Shown here piece by piece: positions 10,162 through 23,658 of a DNA stretch of 64,000 nt. Position 1 is the first letter of the stretch, and each line of letters begins with the position of its first letter. The translations under genes and the position numbers were made by a program. The stretch covers positions 124,001 to 188,000 of the forward strand of contig NZ_BMQM01000003.1 of assembly GCF_014648115.1 (NCBI RefSeq), read 5' to 3'. The notes under the pieces were generated by a model, which searched no databases, was not told the DNA's origin, and saw only the letters and a program-made list of their open reading frames with translations. This DNA comes from Deinococcus seoulensis (GTDB lineage Bacteria; Deinococcota; Deinococci; Deinococcales; Deinococcaceae).

Positions 10162-11754
10162 TCAGGGAGTGGGTGGAGTGACCGGCCGGGCGGGATCGGC
10201 GGGGGAGGCCGTGGCATGGGAGGCCTGGGCAGGGGAGGCCTGGGCAGGGGAGGCCTGGGCAGGGGAGGGCGCCGTTCTGGTGGGGCGGGGCGTGCGGTTC
10301 TCGCTCTGCAGGGCACGCATCAGGGACACGCACATGCCCAGCATGATCACGCTGAACGGCAGGGCCGCCACGATGCTGGCGTTCTGCAACCCGCTCAGGC
10401 CGCCGCTGAGCAGCAACGCCACCGCGATCAGGCTCTGCAACACGCCCCAGCCGAGCTTCACGCGGCCGCTGGGGTTCTCGCTGCCCTCGCTGGACAGGCT
10501 GCCCAGCACGTACGTGGCCGAGTCGGCACTGGTGATGAAGAACGACGCGATCAGCAGGGTCGCCAGGACGACCAGCACGCCACTCAGCGGGAAGTGCCCC
10601 AGCAGCGCGAACAGCGCCGTGGATACGTCGGCTTTCGTGGCGTCCATGACCGCGCTGTCGCCAGTCAGGGATTTCTGGAGGGCGCTGCCGCCGAACACGC
10701 TGAACCACGCGAAACTCACGAGGCTGGGGACCAGCAGCACGCCGGTCACGAACTCCTTGATGGTCCGCCCGCGCGAGATGCGCGCGATGAACAGCCCCAC
10801 GAACGGCGCCCACGCGATCCACCACGCCCAGTAGAACAGCGTCCAGCCGCCCACCCAGGTCTTGCCGCTGAACGGGGTCAGGCGGGTACTCATGCTGATG
10901 AGGTCCTGCGCGTACCCGCCGACGCTGGTGGTGAAGGTCTCCAGCAGGAAGCGCGTGGGGCCCAGCACGAACACGGCCAGCATCAGCAGCGCGGCCAGCA
11001 CCATGTTGGTGTTCGAGAGAATCTGGATGCCCCGCGTCAGGCCGGTCGAGGCGCTGATCAGGTACAGGACCGTGACCACCCCGATGATCGTCAGCTGGGT
11101 GGGCACACCCACGCTGAGGCCGAAGGCGCTGTTCAGGCCGCTGTTGATCTGCACCGCCCCGAAACCCAGCGAGGCGGCCACGCCGAACACGGTCGCGATG
11201 ATCGCCAGCACGTCGATCAGTTTCCCGACCGGACCCTCGACCCGGTCACCCAGCAGCGGCCGGAAGGTGCGGCTGATCAGGGCCTTCTCGCCCCGCCGGA
11301 ACGAGAAGTACGCGATGCTCAGCGCGACCACGCTGTAGATCGCCCAGGGGTGCAGGCCCCAGTGGAAGAACGAGTACTTCAGGGCCGTGCGGGCCGCGTC
11401 GGCCGTCTGGGCTTCCACGTTGCCGGGCGGGGTCAGGTAGTGCGAGACAGGCTCGGCCACGCCCCAGAACACCAGCCCGATGCCCATGCCGGCGCTGAAC
11501 AGCATGGCGAACCACGAGGAGCGGCTGAACTCGGGTTCCTCGTCGTCCCGGCCCAGTTTCACGCTGCCGTGACGGCTGAACGCCAGGTACACGCAGAAGA
11601 TCAGGAAGGCCAGCACGGCCAGCAGGTAGTACCAGCCGAAACTCTCGGTGGTGAAGTTCATGGCGGCGGTGGCGGCCGCACCGAACCCGTCTGGATTCAG
11701 CAGGCCCCACAGCACGCAGATGGCAATGATGGCCATGGAAAGGTAAAGAACCAC
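10162..11754 (-). CDS. BCCT family transporter (betaine/choline/carnitine type)
   Basis: 530 aa from GTG 11754, which has CTGGAGG 8 nt upstream; a longer frame from GTG 11814 has no ribosome site. Twelve helices are expected. Family hallmarks are the glycine-rich TM segment AGMGIGLVFWGVAEP, FFHWGLHPWAIY and the TM8 tryptophan cluster LFYWAWWIAWAPFVG. Members import glycine betaine, choline or related osmolytes with Na+ or H+; AGMGIG (glycine at the position used for Na+ in BetP) fits Na+ coupling, by inference. The C-terminal tail is a low-complexity PAQAS-rich extension coded by 15-nt repeats. It would contribute to osmotic or desiccation tolerance. Confidence 0.88.
   Translation of the reverse strand: MVLYLSMAIIAICVLWGLLNPDGFGAAATAAMNFTTESFGWYYLLAVLAFLIFCVYLAFSRHGSVKLGRDDEEPEFSRSSWFAMLFSAGMGIGLVFWGVAEPVSHYLTPPGNVEAQTADAARTALKYSFFHWGLHPWAIYSVVALSIAYFSFRRGEKALISRTFRPLLGDRVEGPVGKLIDVLAIIATVFGVAASLGFGAVQINSGLNSAFGLSVGVPTQLTIIGVVTVLYLISASTGLTRGIQILSNTNMVLAALLMLAVFVLGPTRFLLETFTTSVGGYAQDLISMSTRLTPFSGKTWVGGWTLFYWAWWIAWAPFVGLFIARISRGRTIKEFVTGVLLVPSLVSFAWFSVFGGSALQKSLTGDSAVMDATKADVSTALFALLGHFPLSGVLVVLATLLIASFFITSADSATYVLGSLSSEGSENPSGRVKLGWGVLQSLIAVALLLSGGLSGLQNASIVAALPFSVIMLGMCVSLMRALQSENRTPRPTRTAPSPAQASPAQASPAQASHATASPADPARPVTPPTP
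10216..10266. repeat. 15-nt tandem repeat in the BCCT C-terminal tail
   Basis: Three consecutive copies of GGAGGCCTGGGCAGG (plus strand), coding on the minus strand for PAQAS units. A diverged fourth copy is at the left edge. Confidence 0.85.
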
Positions 11755-12066
11755 GGAATGAACCTCCAGGGTCAGGGTCGCGGCAGTCGGGGCGTCCGGG
11801 AGTCGGGTGGGCACTGCGGGGCAGGATGACCGGGCGCCGCTCTGCGCGACGTGAAAGGCAACGGTCCGTCTGGCGTGCCCGGTGACCCTGCCGGGCCGTG
11901 GACCGGTCCGGTGTGACGGCCGGGACGCGCCGCGCGGAGAGGCGGATGGACCCCCCTGGCTGACCGGTGGTCACGGGGGCGGCCCGTCACCTTACCCAGC
12001 GCTCATGAGGGTCATGAGGCGGTTCCCTGAAGGCCACCCGCACTGACCGCGCGGTAGGCTCGGCGC
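11755..12066. promoter_or_regulatory. 312-nt divergent region between BCCT and alkyladenine glycosylase genes
   Basis: It holds the GTG 11814 alternative frame, a TCATGAGG direct repeat at 12003-12019, and the -10 box TAGGCT (12055-12060) for the glycosylase gene 6 nt before its ATG. No gene or strong hairpin seen. Confidence 0.4.
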
Positions 12067-12705
12067 ATGACCGCACCCCTGCCGCCCGCCCACTTCGACG
12101 GGAATCCCGTGCAGATCGCCCGGAACCTGCTGGGCGGCACCCTGGTCCGCCGCCTGCCCGACCATGAGAGCACCGTGGGAATCAGCCTCATGGGAACCAT
12201 CGTGGAACTCGAAGCCTACGACTGCCCCCGCGATCCCGCCTGCACCGCCGGACGCTTCCACGCCGCCCGCAGTGCCGACATGGCCATCCCGCCCGGCACG
12301 TGGCTGTTCTGGACAGCGCACGGCCACCCGCTGCTGCAGGTCGCCTGCCGCGAACAGGGCGTGGCCGCCAGCGTCCTGATCCGCGCCATCGAACCCCTGG
12401 AGGGACTGGGGCACATGCTGACCTTCCGGCCCGTCACCCGCGAACGCGACCTGACGAACGGCCCCGCCAAACTCGTGTACGCCCTGGGCCTGGACCCCGC
12501 CCGGATCAGCGGGCGGCCCGTGAACGCCCCGGAGCTCCACCTCCTGCCGCCCCCCGCACCCCTCCCCGACGAGATGGTGCAGGTCACCGCCCGCATCGGC
12601 ATCCGCGAGGGGCGCAACCTCCCGTGGCGTTTCACGATCCGCGGGAACCCCTGGGTGTCGCCCGCCACGCCCAGCATGGACCTGAGCGTCAGCTCCGGGG
12701 AGTAG
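12067..12705 (+). CDS. Alkyladenine (3-methyladenine) DNA glycosylase, AAG/MPG family
   Basis: 212 aa, the normal length for bacterial AAG proteins. Recognisable blocks are the N-terminal [12 protein letters not shown], the catalytic and product-site segment [16 protein letters not shown] (the family's E-A-Y motif), [19 protein letters not shown] (equivalent of the RNGPGKL block) and the C-terminal [14 protein letters not shown]. The enzyme flips out and removes 3-methyladenine, hypoxanthine and similar bases in base-excision repair. Start ATG 12067 has a TAGGCT -10 box 6 nt upstream. Its last 17 nt overlap the end of the convergent meaB gene. Confidence 0.9.
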   Translation: MTAPLPPAHFDGNPVQIARNLLGGTLVRRLPDHESTVGISLMGTIVELEAYDCPRDPACTAGRFHAARSADMAIPPGTWLFWTAHGHPLLQVACREQGVAASVLIRAIEPLEGLGHMLTFRPVTRERDLTNGPAKLVYALGLDPARISGRPVNAPELHLLPPPAPLPDEMVQVTARIGIREGRNLPWRFTIRGNPWVSPATPSMDLSVSSGE

Positions 12706-13660
12706 GGGCGGGACCACCCAGCAGCGCCGCGACGCCCTGCACCGCCGTCAACCGCCCCGCTGCCACGTCCGCCCGCAGTGCCTGCAACTGCGCGCCGTCC
12801 AGGCCCGCCTGGAACGCCCGCCACGCCGCCTCGCGCAGCAGTTCGTCGAACCACTGCGCCGCCTGCCGCTGCCGTTTCTCGAGCAGGTTCACGGCGGCGC
12901 GGTACGCCTCGACGGTCGCCCACACCGCGTCCAGCCCCTCACCGGTCAGCGCGGAGGCCCGCAGTGCCACGGGTCGCCACGGCGCGTCATGCGGGGTGAG
13001 CAGCGTCAGCGCGGTGCGCAACTCCGTCTGGGCGCGCACCGCCGCCTGCGGGCTGACGTCGGCCTTGTTCACCACGCACACGTCCGCGAGTTCCATGATC
13101 CCCCGCTTGATGCCCTGCAACTCGTCCCCCGCGTTCGGGAGGGTCAGCAGGAGAAAGAGGTCCGTCATGGCTGCCACCTGCGTCTCGCTCTGCCCCACAC
13201 CCACCGTCTCCACGAGAATCACGTCGAAACCCGCCGCCTCGCACAGCGTGATCGACTCGCGCGTGCGCCGCGCCACGCCGCCCAGCGTGCCCCCGCTGGG
13301 GCTGGGGCGGATGAACGCATTCGGATGCACCGTCAGGCGCGGCATGCGCGTCTTGTCACCCATGATGCTGCCGCCCGTCCGGGCCGAACTGGGGTCCACG
13401 GCCAGCACCGCCACCCGGTGCCCCGCGTCGGCCAGCCGCACCCCCAGCGCCTCGATGAACGTGCTCTTGCCCACGCCCGGCACGCCCGTCAGGCCGATCC
13501 GCACCGACCGCCCCGCACGCGGCAGCACCTCCGACAGGAGGGCCTGCGCCTGCGCCTCATGCTCGGGCCGCGTGGACTCGACCAGCGTGATCGCCTTCGC
13601 CAGCGCCCGCCGCGCGCCCGCCAGCAGCGGCAGCGTCAGGGGATGGGCAGCGGCGGGCAA
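12689..13660 (-). CDS. meaB: MeaB/ArgK family G3E GTPase, methylmalonyl-CoA mutase chaperone
   Basis: 323 aa from TTG 13660, preceded by AGAGAGG at 5 nt; the frame upstream of this lacks family similarity and overlaps another gene. Walker A is [13 protein letters not shown] near residue 58, then [22 protein letters not shown], the ETVGVGQSE block with the switch III region, and NKAD as base-recognition motif. C-terminal helices ([23 protein letters not shown]) form the dimer arm. MeaB guards methylmalonyl-CoA mutase and gates adenosylcobalamin loading. It is the last gene of a minus operon that begins with the mutase, with two small secreted-protein genes in between, and overlaps the preceding gene by 25 nt. 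Confidence 0.9.
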   Translation of the reverse strand: MPAAAHPLTLPLLAGARRALAKAITLVESTRPEHEAQAQALLSEVLPRAGRSVRIGLTGVPGVGKSTFIEALGVRLADAGHRVAVLAVDPSSARTGGSIMGDKTRMPRLTVHPNAFIRPSPSGGTLGGVARRTRESITLCEAAGFDVILVETVGVGQSETQVAAMTDLFLLLTLPNAGDELQGIKRGIMELADVCVVNKADVSPQAAVRAQTELRTALTLLTPHDAPWRPVALRASALTGEGLDAVWATVEAYRAAVNLLEKRQRQAAQWFDELLREAAWRAFQAGLDGAQLQALRADVAAGRLTAVQGVAALLGGPAPTPRS

Positions 13661-14172
13661 GTGAACCTCTCTATCAGCTCGGCGGGGCGCAGTTCGCGTT
13701 CCAGGGTCGGCCAGGGGACGCGGTGCTCGGGGTGCACGTCGCCCCACTCGCGGGTCTGCACGACCTGCCCGTCCGGGCCGATCAGCCGTTCGATCCGCGC
13801 GGCCACTGTGTCCTGGCCGGGCGTGCGGCGCAGCACCCACGAGTACGCGCGGGGGCGGCCCGCGTCGTCCCAGTCGATGCGCTGCTCGGTCCGGTCCGGG
13901 TTCCAGCCGGACGCGGCGCGCAGCACCAGCCGCCGCACCGTGCCGCGCGCGTCCGTCCACGTCTGCACGTCGAAGAACGCGTCCATGATGCACCCCATCG
14001 ACGAGCCCTGGAACGCCCGCCACCCTCCCATCGCCGCGTCGTTCCCGCTCACGACCGCCCGCGCGGACGCGGCAGGGGAGAGGCCCACCGGACCACTCAG
14101 CCCGCCCGCCAGTGCCGCACCACCCGACAGCGGCGCACTCAGCAGCAGCGCCAGCATCACCCGTTTCAGCAT
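13636..14172 (-). CDS. Small secreted protein with YD-like strands (paralogue 2)
   Basis: 178 aa. A signal peptide is clear: [22 protein letters not shown]. The mature part has short beta-strand repeats of the D-x-x-G-x type ([41 protein letters not shown]), as in YD/RHS or toxin-antitoxin lipoprotein-like beta folds. It begins with the same MLKR as the gene upstream and shares its overall plan, so the two are probably diverged duplicates. It overlaps paralogue 1 by 7 nt and meaB by 25 nt. Function unknown; periplasmic or cell-surface location is inferred. Confidence 0.6.
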   Translation of the reverse strand: MLKRVMLALLLSAPLSGGAALAGGLSGPVGLSPAASARAVVSGNDAAMGGWRAFQGSSMGCIMDAFFDVQTWTDARGTVRRLVLRAASGWNPDRTEQRIDWDDAGRPRAYSWVLRRTPGQDTVAARIERLIGPDGQVVQTREWGDVHPEHRVPWPTLERELRPAELIERFTCPPLPIP

Positions 14173-14594
14173 GTCAGCCCCTTCGGCGCCGCCCGCAGGT
14201 ACGACCTCAGCGGCGTCGTCACACCCCGCGCGCGGAACCCCGTTTCCTTCACCAGTCGCCCCCGCGCGTCGAACGACCCGCGCACGTCCAGCAGGCGACC
14301 CGCGAAGCCACTCCAGCTCACGCTGAGGCCCGTCAGTCGCCCCGCCCGGTCGTAACTCTGCCGCACCCGCAGCGTGTTGTCCGGCACCAGCCGCGCGTAC
14401 GTCAGGCTCCGCACCCGGCCCGAGCGGTCCAGCAGGAACGTCGTGTCCCCCCGCTCGCACACCCGCAGGCCCCCCACCTGCGCGGGCGGCCCCGCAGGCG
14501 GTGCGGGCAGGGTCATCCCCACCGCACCCGCACCGCTCAGACCAGCCATGCCCAGCACGGCACACGCCGCCACAGCCCTCAGTCGCTTCAGCAT
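14166..14594 (-). CDS. Small secreted protein with YD-like strands (paralogue 1)
   Basis: 142 aa with a signal peptide ([24 protein letters not shown]). The mature chain contains three DxxGR strands in a row: [28 protein letters not shown] and [14 protein letters not shown]. This resembles the tyrosine/aspartate strand repeats of RHS/YD proteins, here in a minimal form. It starts 37 nt after the methylmalonyl-CoA mutase stop and overlaps the next gene by 7 nt, so it is inside the mutase-meaB operon. I do not recognise a named family. Confidence 0.6.
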   Translation of the reverse strand: MLKRLRAVAACAVLGMAGLSGAGAVGMTLPAPPAGPPAQVGGLRVCERGDTTFLLDRSGRVRSLTYARLVPDNTLRVRQSYDRAGRLTGLSVSWSGFAGRLLDVRGSFDARGRLVKETGFRARGVTTPLRSYLRAAPKGLTC

Positions 14595-14631
14595 GCGGGC
14601 AGGTACGCGGAGGAGGGGGCCAGGGTTGCGT

Positions 14632-16785
<2,154 letters not shown>

Positions 16786-17020
16786 GCAGTGGACCTCCGG
16801 CGGGTCAGGAGAGGCGGAGTGAGGGGCGCGGGCCGCGCACTCCGGAAGTGAAACGACTTGATGCGCCCATCATGCCACGCACTCAAACGCACGTTAGGCC
16901 CGCGGGACGCGGCGTTCCCGCAGGCGTGACAGGGTGCAGCGCCCCACCACGCACCCATGAATTCAGCTCATCTGTAATAGCAGAGGCGACCATCTGTTCC
17001 TGACGTAACGCATGCAATGT

Positions 17021-17026
17021 TAGACT
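17021..17026 (+). promoter_or_regulatory. -10 box of a leaderless promoter (TAGACT)
   Basis: TAGACT, 7 nt, then GTG 17034; the region upstream (16975-17020) is locally AT-richer. Confidence 0.55.
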
Positions 17027-17033
17027 ACCGGGC

Positions 17034-17708
17034 GTGACTGCCGAACCCGATTCCTCCAGACGCGTGAAACTCGCGCCGAGCATCCTCGCCAGCGACTTCA
17101 GCCGCCTCGGCGAGGAACTGAACGCCATCGCCGGAGCCGACTGGGCACACGTGGACGTCATGGACGGCCAGTTCGTCCCGAACATCTCCTTCGGCCTGCC
17201 CATCCTCGCCGCCGCCCGCGCCGCCAGCCCCCTGTTCATGGACGTTCACCTGATGATCGACCGCCCCGAACGCTATCTGAAAGACTTCGCGGACGCCGGA
17301 GCCGACGGCCTGACCGTCCATGTCGAAAGTACCCCTCACATCCACCGGGCCGTGCAGCAGATCCGCGAACTCGGCAAGAAAGCCGGCGTGACCCTCAACC
17401 CCGGCACGCCCCTCGAAACCCTGCAACCCCTGCTGCACGACGTGGACCTGATCCTGATCATGAGCGTCAACCCCGGCTTCGGCGGCCAGAAATTCATCCC
17501 GCACAGCCTCGAGCGCATCCGCACCGTCCGCCGCTGGCTCGACGAGACCGGCAGCGCCGCCGAGTTACAGGTCGACGGCGGCGTTGGCCCCACCAACGCC
17601 CGCGCCGTCGTGAACGCCGGGGCCAGCAACCTCGTCGCCGGAAGCGCCGTGTTCGGCAGGGACGGCGCCCAGGCCGGACTGGAACGCCTGCGCGAGGCCC
17701 TGAAATAA
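17034..17708 (+). CDS. rpe: Ribulose-phosphate 3-epimerase
   Basis: 224 aa TIM-barrel enzyme that interconverts ribulose 5-phosphate and xylulose 5-phosphate in the pentose phosphate pathway. Family landmarks are [16 protein letters not shown] near the N-terminus, the metal-binding [16 protein letters not shown] and [18 protein letters not shown] and the phosphate-binding [10 protein letters not shown] with AGSAVFG. The GTG start is supported by a -10 box 7 nt upstream. The next gene begins 1 nt after the stop, so the two are an operon. Confidence 0.93.
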   Translation: MTAEPDSSRRVKLAPSILASDFSRLGEELNAIAGADWAHVDVMDGQFVPNISFGLPILAAARAASPLFMDVHLMIDRPERYLKDFADAGADGLTVHVESTPHIHRAVQQIRELGKKAGVTLNPGTPLETLQPLLHDVDLILIMSVNPGFGGQKFIPHSLERIRTVRRWLDETGSAAELQVDGGVGPTNARAVVNAGASNLVAGSAVFGRDGAQAGLERLREALK

Positions 17709-17709
17709 C

Positions 17710-18438
17710 ATGCGGCTCCGCGTCGACCTTCTCCCACACGGCAACTACCCGGATGTCGTCATCATCATCGACGTGCTGCGCGCCACCACCACCGCCGTCG
17801 CGTACCTCGAACGCGGCGCGCAGGCCCTGCTGCTGACCTCCACCCCCGACGTCGCCCTCGCCCTGCGTCCCGAAGGAGAAAGCACCCCCTACCTGCTCGG
17901 CGGGGAACGCGGCGGCCTGCCCATCCCCGGCTTCGACTTCGGCAACAGCCCCGCCGAGGCCGCCGGGCAGAACTTCACCGGCAAGACGGTCGTCATGAAC
18001 ACCACCAACGGCACCGGCGCCGCCCACACCGCCGCGCAGAGCGGCAAGCACGTGTTCCTGGCATCCCTGACGAACGCGCACGCCGCCGCCCGCCGCGCCC
18101 GCGCCGCCGCCACCGAGGAGATCGCCATCGTCTGCGCCGGAACCGACAACCACGTCGGCCTGGAAGACGTGTACGCCGCCGGCGTGCTCGCCGAGTACCT
18201 GCTCGCCATGGGTGAATTCAGCATCGACGACGGCGCCCGCATCGCCCTGACCGTGCGCCGCAACGGCGGCAATCCCCTGGAAGCGCTGGGCAGCAGCGGT
18301 CACGGCCAGCACCTCAGCCGCCTGGGCCTGGGCGAGGACGTGCGCTACGCCGCCGGCCTGAGCACCAGCACCATCGTCCCCACCCTGACCCGCGACGACA
18401 GCACGCCCGAGCAGACCCTGAAATTCATCGCCGGGTAA
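17710..18438 (+). CDS. ComB-like 2-phosphosulfolactate phosphatase
   Basis: 242 aa. ComB family marks are [20 protein letters not shown] at the N-terminus (D and R of the active site), [20 protein letters not shown], and [11 protein letters not shown] in the middle. The archaeal enzyme dephosphorylates 2-phosphosulfolactate for coenzyme M; bacteria outside the methanogens keep homologues whose substrate is not proven. It starts 1 nt after rpe. In this genome the adjacency to a pentose-phosphate enzyme suggests a sugar-phosphate-like or sulfonate phosphatase role, which is inference only. Confidence 0.82.
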   Translation: MRLRVDLLPHGNYPDVVIIIDVLRATTTAVAYLERGAQALLLTSTPDVALALRPEGESTPYLLGGERGGLPIPGFDFGNSPAEAAGQNFTGKTVVMNTTNGTGAAHTAAQSGKHVFLASLTNAHAAARRARAAATEEIAIVCAGTDNHVGLEDVYAAGVLAEYLLAMGEFSIDDGARIALTVRRNGGNPLEALGSSGHGQHLSRLGLGEDVRYAAGLSTSTIVPTLTRDDSTPEQTLKFIAG

Positions 18439-18550
18439 CCCCGTCCCGTTCCGCGCCTCTGCCCGGCGCCGTTCCTGCCCGCCCACCCCGCCGGTGGTGC
18501 GGGCAGATTCGCTTGGCAGACCATGGGGCGAGCCCTAACATGAACGCCGC

Positions 18551-20143
18551 ATGAACGGCCCGGACCTCCTGAACCTGCTGCGCAGCGGCGACATCGACCC
18601 CCTGCACACCCACCTGAGCGACCTGCAGGCGCAGTTCGAGGCCGGGAAACTGCACGAACGCGACCTGCTGCGCGCCTTCCAGCCCTTCCAGACCTCCGAC
18701 CTGACCCTGAGCGACGGCTTCCAGAAATGGACCGAAACGCACCCCGGCACGTACGCCCCGCACGTCGCGCTGGCAAACTGGTTCCTGGGACGCGGCTGGG
18801 AAGCGCGCGGCGGCCATACCTCCAACCGCGTCAGCGACCAGGGCTGGCGTTCCCTGGACCACTTCCTGACCCAGACGGACGGCTGCGCCCGCCACGCCGC
18901 CACCCTCACCGACAACCCCCTGGCCGCCTGGAACGTCATCGGACTGGCCAGCAACACGCGCGGCTGCCAGCTGAGCCTGCACGACGTGCAGACGCAGCAG
19001 TACCCGGACTGGTTCACGCGCGGCGTCGCGGACAATCCAGGCAGTGTCGCCCTGCGGCGCGTCATGCTGCTGCACCTGCGTACCGAGTGGGGCGGCAGCG
19101 AGGAACACATGCTGACCTTCGTCCGCCAGCAACAGGACGCTGGACAACTCGGCCAGACCGACATGCAGCGCCTCTGGGCGGAATTCCACAGTCACGTGGC
19201 GCACCACGCGCAGCATTTTGCGCGGGATCCGGACCGTGCCATTGAACGGGCCAGTCTGGCCGCCGATCTGTACCCGCCGAAAGCAGAGCAGTTGTTCATC
19301 GCACTGACGAACGCTGCGTCTCCGGGACCGGCGCGCCTCGCAGCTCTACGCCGGTTCCTGACGGCGGCTGAACAGGACCCGGCGGTAAGTCTCAGCGGGA
19401 ACTTCTACTGGGCCCTGGCCAAAGCCGGTTCATGGATTCAACCGCAACTGCCTGCGCTGCATACGCTCATCGCGCGGGAACTTCACCAGGGTGACGCGCA
19501 AGGAGCCGTGAGTGTTGCCCGTCTTCGCCACAGGCACCCGACCTGGAAGCTGCCGGACCCGTTGCCTGCGCTGCGGGTGGCGCGCGATCAGGGTCACACG
19601 GAGGCTGCTGAGGAGATCGTATACGCCGCCGGGCCCTCGATATCAGATACCGAGGTGCGCGGCGACATCCTGAAAGCGGCCGACCTGCTCAGCGGAGACA
19701 TGAGCTGGCGGGTCTACCAGGACTTCCCCGCGTATCAGCAGCAGTTCAACCTGACGGCACGTCAGCGGTTCAAGTACCTGCACCGCGCCGCAGACGGGGG
19801 GAATAACGACGCCCGCGTGGAACTCGCACAACAGCTGCGCGCCGGGAAGGTCGAACTGGGCGGTGATGGCGTCCTGCGTCCCGTGGATACCCCACCGCTC
19901 CAGTCGAGCCTGGATTACGCCCGGCACCTGCTCGAACGTGCCGTCGCCGTCGATCACGAACCCGCGCGACATCTCCTGAACGACACCGCCGAGCAGGAAT
20001 GGAACGCGGATCAGGCGACCCGGCTGGCGCCCTCCGTTCAGAAACCTGCGGCTGCGCGGAGTCACTGGTGGGACGGCTGGTGGAAGGTCATGCTGGTGCT
20101 GGCAGGTCTGCGGTTGCTCGCAGCCCTCTTCGGGCATCACTGA
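18551..20143 (+). CDS. DUF4034-like helical-repeat protein with C-terminal membrane anchor
   Basis: 530 aa. The N-terminal about 220 residues look like DUF4034 (LLRSGDIDPLHTHLSDLQAQFEAGKLHE, SDGFQKWTETHP, ALANWFLGRGWEARG). The later part is alpha-helical with Sel1/TPR-like pairs (YLHRAADGGNNDARVELAQQL, ARHLLERAVAVDHEPARHLL). A single hydrophobic helix lies at the very C-terminus (WWKVMLVLAGLRLLAALFGHH), so it is probably tail-anchored with the bulk in the cytosol. Codon use changes near 19200: before it, C-ending codons dominate; after it, GCG/GCA/CCG and T-ending codons are common. A -10-like TAACAT lies 9 nt upstream of the ATG. Function unknown. Confidence 0.65.
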   Translation: MNGPDLLNLLRSGDIDPLHTHLSDLQAQFEAGKLHERDLLRAFQPFQTSDLTLSDGFQKWTETHPGTYAPHVALANWFLGRGWEARGGHTSNRVSDQGWRSLDHFLTQTDGCARHAATLTDNPLAAWNVIGLASNTRGCQLSLHDVQTQQYPDWFTRGVADNPGSVALRRVMLLHLRTEWGGSEEHMLTFVRQQQDAGQLGQTDMQRLWAEFHSHVAHHAQHFARDPDRAIERASLAADLYPPKAEQLFIALTNAASPGPARLAALRRFLTAAEQDPAVSLSGNFYWALAKAGSWIQPQLPALHTLIARELHQGDAQGAVSVARLRHRHPTWKLPDPLPALRVARDQGHTEAAEEIVYAAGPSISDTEVRGDILKAADLLSGDMSWRVYQDFPAYQQQFNLTARQRFKYLHRAADGGNNDARVELAQQLRAGKVELGGDGVLRPVDTPPLQSSLDYARHLLERAVAVDHEPARHLLNDTAEQEWNADQATRLAPSVQKPAAARSHWWDGWWKVMLVLAGLRLLAALFGHH

Positions 20144-20177
20144 ACGCCCGCTGACCTTCGGTGGGCCTCGCAGCGGG

Positions 20178-20183
20178 TAGGCT
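20178..20183 (+). promoter_or_regulatory. -10 box of a leaderless promoter (TAGGCT)
   Basis: TAGGCT, 7 nt, then GTG 20191; it selects this start over the in-frame GTG 20161. Confidence 0.55.
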
Positions 20184-20190
20184 GTGGGGC

Positions 20191-21414
<1,224 letters not shown>

Positions 21415-21428
21415 ACCCGGTTGATCGC

Positions 21429-21527
21429 GTATGGACTCCGCTTGAATAGCGTGCAGAGCCGCTGGGTCCGAACGGACTCGGAGAGCTGCGCAGCAGAGCG
21501 AGTGGGAGCAAAACGGCAGTCCGTATC
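21429..21527 (+). repeat. Dispersed palindromic repeat, copy B (medium form)
   Basis: Begins ATGGACTCCGCTTGAATAGC and ends ACGGCAGTCCGTAT. The internal hairpin is degenerate. It begins 14 nt after the nspC stop. It aligns over its whole length with the reverse complement of copy C. Confidence 0.75.
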
Positions 21528-21555
21528 GGGGGCTCATTTCAGGGCCGACGTATGC

Positions 21556-21588
21556 GCGGCGCACTCCCGCTGGTGGGGGGTGCGCCGC
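21556..21588. terminator. GC hairpin downstream of nspC
   Basis: 13-bp stem GCGGCGCACTCCC with GGGGGTGCGCCGC (one G-T), 7-nt loop. Likely transcription stop for nspC; it has no U run. Confidence 0.5.
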
Positions 21589-21811
21589 TCCCTGAAGACG
21601 TGAGGCGGATTGGGACCCGCCGGGGGCCGCGCACAGTGCGGCGCCTGCGGGGTTGCGGTGGAGGCCGGGGGGCGGCGAGGGTGCAGGTGAGCGTGTCCCC
21701 GGATCGAACGCGTGGTGCCCAACAGCCAGCTAATTGGTATTAACCTGTTGGGGTGGCGTCAGAGTACCCTCGCTGCCTGACCCGCACCTGAACACCCCGT
21801 TCACGGGCCTC

Positions 21812-21906
21812 ATACGGGCTCCGTCTGTCTCCCTCCTGCCCGTTCTCTCCTGCTCGCGTCCGCTCGGACCCAGCGGCTCTGTGAGCTATTCAAGCGGAGT
21901 CCGTAT
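21812..21906 (-). repeat. Dispersed palindromic repeat, copy C (medium form)
   Basis: Read on the minus strand it begins ATACGGACTCCGCTTGAATA and shares CAGAGCCGCTGGGTCCGA with copy B; the middle has diverged. Orientation is opposite to copy B. Confidence 0.75.
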
Positions 21907-22038
21907 CCGTCGGAGTTCGTCGTTAACTGCTCAGCAGGGCGATCTCAGGGGTTGAAGTTGGGCATGAGCACGTCACCCCATGCCTGCCCCACGGGTCCAC
22001 CCTGCTCCCATGCGCGTGGAGCCGGACACGGAAACAGC

Positions 22039-22058
22039 AACCCGGTGGTGTACCGGGT
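22039..22058 (-). terminator. Weak hairpin after the DUF4384 gene
   Basis: ACCCGGT/ACCGGGT stem of 7-8 bp with a small loop, about 28 nt past the stop codon on the minus strand, followed by TGCTGTTTCC. Confidence 0.4.
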
Positions 22059-22085
22059 CGCTGAACGGGCAGGCAGTTGTCCGCC

Positions 22086-23372
<1,287 letters not shown>

Positions 23373-23658
23373 GGTGGTGCCTCCTTGAGGGCTGAGGGGA
23401 CGTGGTCGTCTGACTGTGGGTCGTCTGGCTGTGGCCTGTCGGCTCTGTGGTTGACCCCACCGTAAGCCGTGAAACTGACCCACGCCTGAAGAAAAAGCCG
23501 TCCTGAAAGGATTTCCGAAGGTCACCTGAAGAAAAGGACGGCGCCTGTGCCTCCCATGAGCCGCCCCTGACGACCCATTCAGCAGGGCCGGGCGTGGCTG
23601 CTGGGCCGGGCGGGTTCGGCCGTTCCGCTGCGGTCGCTGCGCGGGGGTACGCTGGGGT
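23373..23658. promoter_or_regulatory. Divergent control region of the DUF4384 gene and a small secreted-protein gene
   Basis: CCTGAAGAAAA occurs as a direct repeat (near 23487 and 23527), and GCCGTCC/GGACGGC halves flank AAAGGATTTCCG between them. The plus-strand gene has a -10 box TACGCT (23648-23653) 5 nt before its ATG. The minus-strand gene has a strong AAGGAGG ribosome site. Confidence 0.4.

Larger units (their letters stand above)
21415..22085. other. 671-nt convergent intergenic region with two repeats
   Basis: Between nspC (+) and the DUF4384 gene (-). It contains dispersed repeat copies B and C in inverted orientation, a 13-bp hairpin at 21556-21588, an AT-rich patch TTGGTATTAACC near 21735, and a weaker hairpin at 22039-22058. 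I see no convincing gene. Confidence 0.6.

Noticed and set aside
10162..11814. BCCT start at GTG 11814
   Set aside because: No ribosome site or -10 box is near; GTG 11754 has CTGGAGG at 8 nt and begins at the first membrane helix.
12689..14023. Extended MeaB frame starting at 14023
   Set aside because: The extra 121 codons overlap a secreted-protein gene and do not look like MeaB; TTG 13660 has a good ribosome site.
21429..21906. Composite transposon flanked by repeats B and C
   Set aside because: No transposase or target duplication is seen, and each copy may simply be the terminator element of its own gene. Kept only as an observation.
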